Positions 1-4,768 of a stretch of 5,404 nucleotides of DNA are shown piece after piece. Both the position numbers and the translations under genes were made by a program. This DNA is from Thiotrichaceae bacterium (GTDB taxonomy: Bacteria > Pseudomonadota > Gammaproteobacteria > Thiotrichales > Thiotrichaceae): positions 1 to 5,404 of the forward strand of contig JALWYT010000207.1 in NCBI GenBank assembly GCA_026992705.1, written 5' to 3'. The notes under the pieces were generated by a model. The model was not told the origin of the DNA, ran no database searches, and was given only the letters and a program-made list of their open reading frames with translations. Within the stretch, counting starts at the first letter, position 1. Each line of letters opens with the position of its first letter.

Positions 1-1285
1 TGGTAATTTTTACATCAACAAATTTACCAATCAATCGAGCCGAGCCGTCAAAATTCACGGTTCGCATATTTTCGGTTCTGCCTGATATTTGTTTGGGGTC
101 TTTTTTCGATAAGCGTTCGACTAATATTCGCTGTGTTGTGCCGACCATTTTTTGGCTAATTTCGCCTGCCATTTCTAATATCCTGGCTTGCAGTCTCGCC
201 AAACGCTTTTTCTTGACTTCCATTGGAACATTGTCTTCCATTGAGGCTGCTGGGGTTCCGGGGCGTTGGCTGTAAATAAAGCTAAAGCTATGGTCAAAGC
301 CAATTTCTTCGATTAACCGCATGGTGTCTTCAAAATCTTGGTCAGTTTCATTAGGAAAGCCAACAATAAAGTCTGATGACATACTGATATTAGGGCGAAT
401 TTTGCGTAGTTTGCGAATTTTAGATTTATATTCAACTGCCATGTGCCCACGTTTCATTGCTGCTAAAATTCGGTCAGAACCACTTTGCACTGGCAAATGT
501 AAATGATCCACTAATTCAGACACTTCCGCATAGGCTTGGATTAGGCTATCCGTAAATTCTACGGGATGTGATGTGGTATAGCGAATCCGCTCGATGCCAT
601 CAATCGCAGCAACGTAGTGAATCAGTAGTGCTAAATCAGCAATTTCACCATCTGCCATTTTGCCGCGATAAGCATTAACATTTTGCCCTAGCAGATTAAC
701 TTCTCGTACGCCTTGGCTGGCGAGTTCAGCGACTTCAGCAATAATATCATCAAATGGACGAGAGATTTCTTCGCCGCGTGTATAAGGCACGACGCAGAAC
801 GTACAATATTTGCTGCAGCCTTCCATAATAGAGACAAACGCTGTCGGTCCTTCTGCTCTTGGTTCTGGCAGGTTGTCAAATTTCTCAATTTCGGGGAAAG
901 AAATATCAACAATGGCTTGTTTGCTTTCTTTTACTTGTTTGAGCATTTCAGGTAGGCGGTGCAAGGTTTGGGGACCAAAAACAATATCCACCACAGGGGC
1001 ACGCTTGCGTAATTCTTCGCCTTCTTGACTGGCAACACAGCCACCAACACCAATAATCACATTAGGGTTTTGTTCTTTAATTTGCCGCCAGCGACCAAGC
1101 AGGGAAAAGACTTTTTCTTGGGCTTTTTCGCGAATTGAACAGGTGTTTAGCAAAAGCACATCGGCTTTATTGGGGTCATCTGTCAACTCCAGTGCATTTT
1201 TATCATTTAATACGTCCAGCATTTTAGCTGAATCATATTCATTCATTTGACATCCGTGTGTTTGGATAAAAATTTTACCTGACAT
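1..1285 (-). CDS. miaB: tRNA-2-methylthio-N6-dimethylallyladenosine synthase MiaB (3' end cut by window edge)
   Basis: Radical-SAM methylthiotransferase that converts i6A37 to ms2i6A37 in tRNAs reading UNN codons; cytoplasmic, with two 4Fe-4S clusters. The frame is open from the ATG at 1283-1285 to the left edge, giving 428 codons without a stop. The N-terminal MTTase domain carries C12 (THGCQMNEYD), C49 (NTCSIREKA) and C83 (GGCVAS), which bind the auxiliary cluster. The radical-SAM motif C157-x3-C161-x2-C164 (EGCSKYCTFC) follows, with exactly the E. coli numbering. A TRAM RNA-binding domain begins near residue 382 (GTTQRILVE) and runs off the edge. E. coli MiaB has 474 residues, so roughly the last tenth is missing. 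The start is supported by the family N-terminus (MSGKIFIQTHGC) and a GGA at 1293-1295, seven bases upstream. By eye its codons use more GCC and CGC than the other genes here. It is transcribed divergently from the SH3-protein gene. Confidence 0.97.
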   Translation of the reverse strand, partial: MSGKIFIQTHGCQMNEYDSAKMLDVLNDKNALELTDDPNKADVLLLNTCSIREKAQEKVFSLLGRWRQIKEQNPNVIIGVGGCVASQEGEELRKRAPVVDIVFGPQTLHRLPEMLKQVKESKQAIVDISFPEIEKFDNLPEPRAEGPTAFVSIMEGCSKYCTFCVVPYTRGEEISRPFDDIIAEVAELASQGVREVNLLGQNVNAYRGKMADGEIADLALLIHYVAAIDGIERIRYTTSHPVEFTDSLIQAYAEVSELVDHLHLPVQSGSDRILAAMKRGHMAVEYKSKIRKLRKIRPNISMSSDFIVGFPNETDQDFEDTMRLIEEIGFDHSFSFIYSQRPGTPAASMEDNVPMEVKKKRLARLQARILEMAGEISQKMVGTTQRILVERLSKKDPKQISGRTENMRTVNFDGSARLIGKFVDVKIT

Positions 1286-1307
1286 AATTTTGTCCAATTT
1301 GGAAACG

Positions 1308-1332
1308 ATTATAAGATTAATCAGTCATTATA
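1308..1332 (-). promoter_or_regulatory. possible miaB promoter: two TATAAT boxes
   Basis: Read on the minus strand, a perfect TATAAT lies at 1327-1332 and a second at 1308-1313, about 42 and 23 bases upstream of the miaB ATG. Neither has a recognisable TTGACA-like -35 at 16-18 bp, and the region is AT-rich, so exact -10 hexamers can occur by chance. A miaB promoter is expected in this divergent spacer, but which box is used is inference. Confidence 0.35.
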
Positions 1333-1351
1333 CTCTATGTAATCTAGCAGA

Positions 1352-1361
1352 TGTAGCTACA
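1352..1361. repeat. 10-bp perfect palindrome in the divergent spacer
   Basis: TGTAGCTACA is its own reverse complement. It lies in the 177-bp spacer between miaB and the SH3-protein gene, just upstream of the candidate -35 of the latter and about 20 bp upstream of the distal miaB -10. The position suits an operator for a dimeric regulator, but there is one copy only and no regulator gene nearby, so function is speculative. Confidence 0.3.
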
Positions 1362-1367
1362 ATACTT

Positions 1368-1396
1368 TTTACAATATTAGTATTTTCTACTAAACT
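1368..1396 (+). promoter_or_regulatory. candidate promoter of the SH3-domain gene
   Basis: TTTACA at 1368-1373 (5 of 6 to the sigma-70 -35) is followed after 17 bp by TAAACT at 1391-1396 (4 of 6 to TATAAT). Transcription would begin near 1403, leaving a leader of about 60 bases before the ATG at 1463. It is the best-spaced pair I could find in the spacer. AT-rich background limits confidence. Confidence 0.4.
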
Positions 1397-1452
1397 CATG
1401 TTGTTAATTAAAGGTTAAGGAAGTGATTAAGTTATAAATGCATTAAAAAGTT

Positions 1453-1459
1453 AGGAGGT
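1453..1459 (+). promoter_or_regulatory. strong ribosome binding site of the SH3-domain gene
   Basis: AGGAGGT is a full Shine-Dalgarno match ending three bases before the ATG at 1463. The spacing is shorter than usual but the match is near-perfect. It fixes the start at 1463 rather than at the later in-frame ATGs inside the signal peptide. Confidence 0.8.
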
Positions 1460-1462
1460 ACT

Positions 1463-2152
1463 ATGAAAAAGCAAAATTTATTTTTTTCAATTTTAATTGC
1501 TACGATATTCGTCATGGGAAGTATTATAATGGAATCAGCTAGTGCATTTGGAGCAAGAGTTTTTTCAGTTACCCGTGTTGCTCCATGGGATCATTTAAAT
1601 GTGAGGGATAATCCAGGTACGCAGCACGATATTGTTGCTACTATTCCTGCTGATGGTGAGGGTGTTGTTACATTAGGAAATAGCGAAAAAATTGGTAATA
1701 CAACATGGGTAAAAATTGCTTGGGGTCCCATTAAAGGTTGGGTAAATAAGCGCTATCTAAAACCTAGTGATATTGAAAACAAGGATGAAAATGAACAACC
1801 TGAGTATCGTTCTAGAATTAAAAGAACACCTGATATTAAAGTTATGCGAGGAGCAAAATTGGAGTGTGGTGGTATTAAACCTTTCTGGAATATCGATGTA
1901 ACTGAAGATAATATTAATGTCAATATTACAGGTGATCGTTATATGTTGCCAGTTACTTCACGACGAAAAATATCAAGCACTCGAAAATCCTTTATCATAA
2001 AAGGCAATAGTGGTAAAAATAGCATCAAACTTTATTTCCATAAAGATCATTCCTGCAAAGATGGAATTACTAATATTAAATACCCGTTTACTGTTAAAGC
2101 AATTATTAATAACGATCAATCCTATTCCGGTTGTTGTAATTTAACGGAGTAA
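1463..2152 (+). CDS. secreted protein with bacterial SH3-like domain and C-terminal COG3650-like domain
   Basis: Predicted exported protein of 229 residues, function unknown. Residues 1-28 form a Sec signal peptide: KK, a hydrophobic core, and a likely cleavage after SASA28. Residues about 31-101 look like a bacterial SH3 (SH3b) domain, with LNVRDNPG near 46-52 and a GWVNKRYL strand at 92-99; such domains often bind cell-wall or protein ligands. A charged linker (about 103-125) leads to a second domain at 130-229 with CGGIKPFW at 135-142, CKDG at 198-201, KYPF at 206-209 and GCC at 223-225. This pattern resembles the small periplasmic COG3650-type domain (C-G-x-EPFW ... C-DGMSD-YPF ... GCC), which has no established activity. 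Cysteines 135, 198, 224 and 225 could form disulfides after export. The gene has its own ribosome site, a candidate promoter and a terminator, so it is probably monocistronic. The domain naming is from memory of motifs and less certain than the export prediction. Confidence 0.88.
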   Translation: MKKQNLFFSILIATIFVMGSIIMESASAFGARVFSVTRVAPWDHLNVRDNPGTQHDIVATIPADGEGVVTLGNSEKIGNTTWVKIAWGPIKGWVNKRYLKPSDIENKDENEQPEYRSRIKRTPDIKVMRGAKLECGGIKPFWNIDVTEDNINVNITGDRYMLPVTSRRKISSTRKSFIIKGNSGKNSIKLYFHKDHSCKDGITNIKYPFTVKAIINNDQSYSGCCNLTE

Positions 2153-2172
2153 GATATTCACTTGATTGAACT

Positions 2173-2216
2173 TTCTGTATCCTAGATGATAATCAAAGGA
2201 TACAGGAATTTATTTG
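2173..2216 (+). terminator. terminator of the SH3-domain gene
   Basis: CTGTATCCT at 2175-2183 pairs perfectly with AGGATACAG at 2197-2205, extended by one wobble and one T-A pair at the base; the loop is 13 bases. A modest T-rich stretch (TTTATTT, 2210-2216) follows. It lies 20 bases after the TAA. The reverse direction has no T tract after the stem, so it serves the plus-strand gene better than the converging methyltransferase gene. Confidence 0.55.
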
Positions 2217-2229
2217 GAAAATCATAGTA

Positions 2230-2889
2230 TTAGAATATAAATTTTTGTATTATTTGCTCTGTACCCACTAATAATTTTAGTTTAGTTTCAAATAATTCAA
2301 CACGAGAGAATTCACTGCTACTTTCACGGGTGATTAGCATGGCTCTTTGTACATCTTTGCCGACGACGACAAATAAGCGTCCACCCACTTTTAGTTTTTT
2401 CTCATATTTATTGTTATAACTTGGCATTGCTGCAGTGATTGCAATGACATTATAATAATTGGGTTGTGTTTGCCAGTCTTGGGCTGCATCACCTGTGGCT
2501 AGGTTAACATTGGTGATGCCATGTTTATCTAAATTATCTTGTGCAGTACGAATAAAATTTTCGTAAATATCAACACTATAAACGTACTTGGCAAGAGTTG
2601 CTAAACAAGCAGTTAGGTAACCACTTCCTGTTCCTATTTCTAAGCAAGTATCATAAGGTGTAATAGCAAGTTCTTGTAATAAACGTCCTTCAATGCGTGG
2701 GGGCATCATTGCTTCACCATGAGCTAATGGTATTTCCATATCAGCAAAGGCAAATGAACGGTACAGGCTAGGAACAAAATCTTCTCGGGGAATAGATTTC
2801 ATGGTTTCTAATACATTTGAATCTAATACTTCCCAAGGGCGGATTTGTTGTTCGATCATATTAAAGCGAGCTTGTTCTATAGAGGACAT
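2230..2889 (-). CDS. protein-L-isoaspartate O-methyltransferase-like protein (PCMT family)
   Basis: SAM-dependent methyltransferase of the PCMT family, 219 residues (E. coli Pcm has 208), cytoplasmic. Canonical members methylate L-isoaspartyl residues so that damaged proteins can be repaired. SAM-binding motif I is LEIGTGSGY at 83-91; the acidic residue after strand 2 is in SVDIYE (105-110); GDA is at 133-135; YNVIAITAAMP at 146-156 and LKVGGRLFVVVG at 166-177 complete the fold. The substrate-side segment, usually G-x-T-I-S-x-P in Pcm, reads HGEAMMPPRIEG here, so the conserved Ser/Thr is absent. With the NMIEQQIRPW start, this resembles a proteobacterial paralogue group often found beside tolC. 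Isoaspartyl repair activity is therefore uncertain and I give no symbol. The start at 2889 has AGG at 2899-2901, nine bases upstream; M11 is an unlikely alternative because the family begins before it. It converges on the SH3-protein gene. Confidence 0.92.
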   Translation of the reverse strand: MSSIEQARFNMIEQQIRPWEVLDSNVLETMKSIPREDFVPSLYRSFAFADMEIPLAHGEAMMPPRIEGRLLQELAITPYDTCLEIGTGSGYLTACLATLAKYVYSVDIYENFIRTAQDNLDKHGITNVNLATGDAAQDWQTQPNYYNVIAITAAMPSYNNKYEKKLKVGGRLFVVVGKDVQRAMLITRESSSEFSRVELFETKLKLLVGTEQIIQKFIF

Positions 2890-2920
2890 CTGTTATTACC
2901 TAAGCTATTTTCTTATAAAA

Positions 2921-2972
2921 ATGACAATACGACATTAATTTAGGGCATAAAATTGTCATATTTGGACATTAA
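2921..2972. repeat. paired inverted and direct repeats upstream of the PCMT-like gene
   Basis: ATGACAAT at 2921-2928 has its exact reverse complement ATTGTCAT at 2952-2959. Each is followed by a copy of GACATTAA, at 2931-2938 and 2965-2972. The cluster begins 32 bases upstream of the methyltransferase ATG, where a regulator could bind. The arms are short in AT-rich DNA and may be coincidental. Confidence 0.3.
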
Positions 2973-3004
2973 AAGCAACTAGCCTGAATAGGTATTCTTT
3001 ATAA

Positions 3005-3033
3005 TTAATATATAAATCAACTGTATATATAGT
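3005..3033 (+). promoter_or_regulatory. candidate plus-strand promoter for a small RNA
   Basis: TTAATA at 3005-3010 (4 of 6 to TTGACA) and TATAGT at 3028-3033 (5 of 6 to TATAAT) are separated by exactly 17 bp. Transcription would start near 3040. No plus-strand protein gene lies downstream; the next feature in that direction is the terminator at 3160-3197. The surrounding TATA-rich sequence makes chance matches likely. Confidence 0.3.
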
Positions 3034-3039
3034 ATTTTT

Positions 3040-3197
3040 ACTTATGGCATGGGAGTTGCTTTAGATTAAAAAAACAAACCCGAGCAAAACCCCAACGAGA
3101 ATTTAGGTTAACCATAGCTTCAATAATAAAAATAAACTGTTGATCAGTTCTCACAGCCCAAACCAAACCTTTGTTAGGGCAAAGGTTTGGTTTTTTT
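3040..3197 (+). ncRNA. candidate small RNA ending at the orphan terminator (hypothetical)
   Basis: Inferred transcript of about 158 bases from the candidate promoter at 3005-3033 to the terminator at 3160-3197. It would contain a largely unpaired C/A-rich segment (about 3071-3098), a small hairpin at 3135-3149 and the terminator stem. I recognise no known RNA family. The main support is that a strong terminator with a T7 tail points in the plus direction where no plus-strand gene needs one. The alternative is that the stem terminates ctpA transcription from the other side, or blocks antisense transcription into ctpA. Confidence 0.25.
3160..3197 (+). terminator. strong intrinsic terminator, best tail on the plus strand
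   Basis: A perfect 14-bp stem joins 3160-3173 (AAACCAAACCTTTG) to 3180-3193, with a six-base loop (3174-3179) and a run of seven T at 3191-3197. Read on the minus strand, the same stem lies 17 bases after the ctpA stop and is preceded by the complementary A run, but it is followed by TTTGGGC, a poor tail. It could therefore end ctpA transcription weakly, while its optimal form acts on plus-strand transcripts. Confidence 0.8.
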
Positions 3198-3209
3198 CTG
3201 AGCATAGCT

Positions 3210-4592
3210 TTATTTATTTTCTTGTTTCTTTGACAAGTGATTTTGTATTAGATCCATACTTTTTAACAGATTAAGTGCTTCATAAAGTTGATAATCTTTT
3301 TCAGCTAAGGATGCGTCAGTTTTATCTTTTTCTTTTTTACTATCTAAACTATCAAGCACAGTATCTTGTTTACGCTTATCTTTATTTTCAGGTTTACTTT
3401 GTTTTGCTTCATTTGGATTAGCAAGGTGTCCAGATAAACTGGCTTCACTAATCATTTCAAAGCCAGTATCTTTGCTACCTGTGACCTTTAATGGTTCAAC
3501 TAGAATATCAGGTTCAATTCCCTCGGCTTGAATAGAGCGACCTAACGGGGTAAAATAACGTGCAGTAGTAATCTTAACGGCTGTTTTTTCATCTAAAGGT
3601 AACACGGTTTGTACTGAGCCTTTACCAAACGTTTTCTTACCAACAATGAGTGCTCGTTTTTGATCTTGTAAAGCCCCTGCTACAATTTCAGAAGCTGATG
3701 CACTACCTTGATTTACTAAAACAACAATTGGGGCACCATTAAGTACATCACCTTTTTGAGCAAAATATTGCATTTTAGAATCTTCGATTCGACCATCTGT
3801 ATAAACGATTTTGCCATCATTTAAAAACGCATCAGATACACCAACTGCTGCATTTAAAACACCACCTGGATTATTTCGTAAATCAATGACTAAGCCTTTT
3901 AATGGAGCTTTATTTTCTTTGTTTAATGCCTTAATTGCATCAATAACAGATGTTGTTGTTTTAGCCTGGAAGCTAGTAATACGTAAATATCCATAACCTG
4001 TTTCCAGCATACGTTTTTTAACACTTTTAACTTTAATAATGTCGCGAATAATAGTAACTTTGAAGGGTTTGGGCTCACCTTCTCTGACAATAGTTAAAAC
4101 AATTTTTGATTTTGGCTTACCACGCATAATTTTGACTGCATCACTGAGTGTCATACCTTTTACTGGTGTATCATTTAAGCGGATAATTAAGTCACCTGGC
4201 TTTAAGCCTGCCTTTTGTGCTGGAGTATCATCAATAGGTGAAATAACTTTAACAAAGCCATCTTCCATACCCACTTCAATTCCTAAGCCACCAAACTCAC
4301 CGCTGGTGCCAACTTGTAATTCAGTAAATTCTTCTGCGTCTAAATAAGCAGAATGAGGGTCTAGACCGCTGAGCATGCCACGAATTGCATCAGTGATTAA
4401 TTTTTTGTCATCAACATCTTCTACATAATCTTGCTTAACCCGAGCATAAACCTCTGAAAATGTCTGTAGTTCTTTTAGTGGTAATTGTATATTAGTTGTT
4501 TTTTCTGCAAATACAGTAACATTAATCCCTGTTGCTAAACCAATGCAAGCACCTGCGCTTAATCCTGATCACAGCTTTTTATTAAAATGCAT
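3210..4592 (-). CDS. ctpA: CtpA-type carboxy-terminal processing protease (S41 family), in-frame TGA in the signal peptide
   Basis: Periplasmic PDZ-containing serine protease; in other gammaproteobacteria CtpA degrades peptidoglycan hydrolases. With the start at 4592 the frame has 460 codons. Codons 1-31 look like a signal peptide: MHFNKKL, a hydrophobic stretch, then VFA before EKTT. Codon 8 (4569-4571) is TGA. The mature part starts LPLKELQTFSEVYARVKQDY. The PDZ domain spans about 98-184 (GEFGGLGIEVGMEDG onward), and the protease domain follows. The Ser-Lys dyad and supporting Asp are S299 (GSASASEI), D310 and K324 (TFGKGSVQ), with the same 11- and 25-residue offsets as E. coli Prc S430, D441 and K455. 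A Lys/Asp/Glu-rich linker (about 390-432) and a final helix end the protein. Between the TGA and the ATG at 4374-4376 there is no in-frame ATG, GTG or TTG; starting there would lose the signal peptide and the conserved N-terminus and has no ribosome site. The 4592 start has GGAG six bases upstream. The rest of the gene looks fully functional. A recent nonsense change (for example CGA or TGG to TGA), a sequencing error or read-through are the options. Confidence 0.93.
4569..4571 (-). other. in-frame TGA at codon 8 of ctpA
   Basis: On the minus strand the reading is ATG CAT TTT AAT AAA AAG CTG TGA, then TCA GGA TTA in the same frame, leading into the signal-peptide core and the intact protease. 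Frame is kept on both sides, so a single substitution explains it better than an indel. All four visible stop codons in the window are TAA, and tryptophans elsewhere appear as TGG, which argues against general TGA reassignment. Confidence 0.85.
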
Positions 4593-4598
4593 GTAAGA

Positions 4599-4602
4599 CT
4601 CC
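4599..4602 (-). promoter_or_regulatory. ribosome binding site that fixes the ctpA start at 4592
   Basis: GGAG on the minus strand, six bases upstream of the ATG at 4590-4592. It shows that translation originally began there. No comparable site precedes the ATG at 4374-4376. Confidence 0.75.
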
Positions 4603-4626
4603 AATTTGTTTTAATCTCTTTCTCCT

Positions 4627-4695
4627 GGGTTCTTTATGTAGGATACCTTTGTTAATTCTGGATTTTACTTAAATCCAGAATTAATAGAGGAACCC
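4627..4695 (-). promoter_or_regulatory. nested hairpin in the predicted ctpA leader
   Basis: The inner stem is a perfect 14-bp inverted repeat, 4652-4665 with 4671-4684, closing a five-base loop. It is flanked by an outer perfect pair, GGGTTC at 4627-4632 with GAACCC at 4690-4695. There is no T run after it in either direction, so it is not a standard intrinsic terminator. On the minus strand it begins close to the predicted ctpA transcript start, and its outer 3' arm is followed directly by AGGAG (4622-4626). It could be an mRNA-stabilising 5' structure, a regulatory leader or an operator. It matches no riboswitch family I recognise. Confidence 0.5.
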
Positions 4696-4708
4696 TATAG
4701 ATTCAGGC

Positions 4709-4736
4709 ATTATCATTTTATTTGTGAGTGTATCAA
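4709..4736 (-). promoter_or_regulatory. candidate ctpA promoter
   Basis: On the minus strand, TTGATA (4731-4736, 5 of 6 to TTGACA) and GATAAT (4709-4714, 5 of 6 to TATAAT) are separated by 16 bp. Transcription would start near 4702, giving a leader of about 110 bases that includes the nested hairpin. This is the best promoter match in the window. It suggests ctpA can be transcribed independently of envC, although read-through from envC is not excluded. Confidence 0.5.
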
Positions 4737-4768
4737 AAAAGCTTTATTTGTGGTGAAAATATCACAAT

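Larger units (their letters stand above)
2890..3209. other. 320-bp intergenic region without a protein gene
   Basis: Very AT-rich spacer between the 3' end of ctpA and the PCMT-like gene. It holds short repeats at 2921-2972, a 9-bp inverted repeat (2972-2980 with 3054-3062), a plausible plus-strand promoter (3005-3033), a small hairpin (AACTG at 3135-3139 with CAGTT at 3145-3149) and a strong plus-strand terminator (3160-3197). The longest ATG-started reading frame I noticed in the part that could be transcribed is a six-codon one at 3044-3064 (MAWELL), with no ribosome site. I saw no tRNA or known riboswitch. The PCMT-like gene must be served from here or from ctpA read-through, but I found no good minus-strand promoter. 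Confidence 0.7.

Noticed and set aside
93..1028. Plus-strand open frames at 93-275, 321-506, 713-955 and 810-1028, and a minus-strand one at 688-912
   Set aside because: All lie inside miaB in other frames; miaB has unbroken, highly conserved coding over the whole stretch and these have no ribosome sites or recognisable motifs.
3044..3064. Six-codon plus-strand frame (MAWELL) before the orphan terminator, as an attenuator leader peptide
   Set aside because: No ribosome site, no repeated regulatory codons, and no plus-strand gene after the terminator to regulate.
3156..3180. Alternative pairing GCCC (3156-3159) with GGGC (3177-3180) as an antiterminator
   Set aside because: Only four solid base pairs, against a competing perfect 14-bp terminator stem.
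3811..4347. Plus-strand open frames at 3811-3996 and 4039-4347
   Set aside because: Antisense shadows of the conserved PDZ and protease domains of ctpA.
3210..4376. ctpA starting at the ATG at 4374-4376 as an intact 388-residue protein
   Set aside because: That Met is inside the conserved segment RGMLSGLDPHSAY, has no ribosome site, and would drop the signal peptide; the 4592 ATG with GGAG fits the family far better.
4569..4571. TGA as selenocysteine or as a reassigned tryptophan codon
   Set aside because: Selenocysteine in a signal peptide has no rationale and I see no SECIS-like hairpin directly after it; tryptophans elsewhere are TGG and no other conserved frame contains TGA.
4735..4766. 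Weak hairpin after envC (TTGTG/CACAA) followed downstream by six T as an envC terminator
   Set aside because: Only five base pairs, and the T run is separated from the stem by about ten bases on the minus strand; not good enough to annotate.
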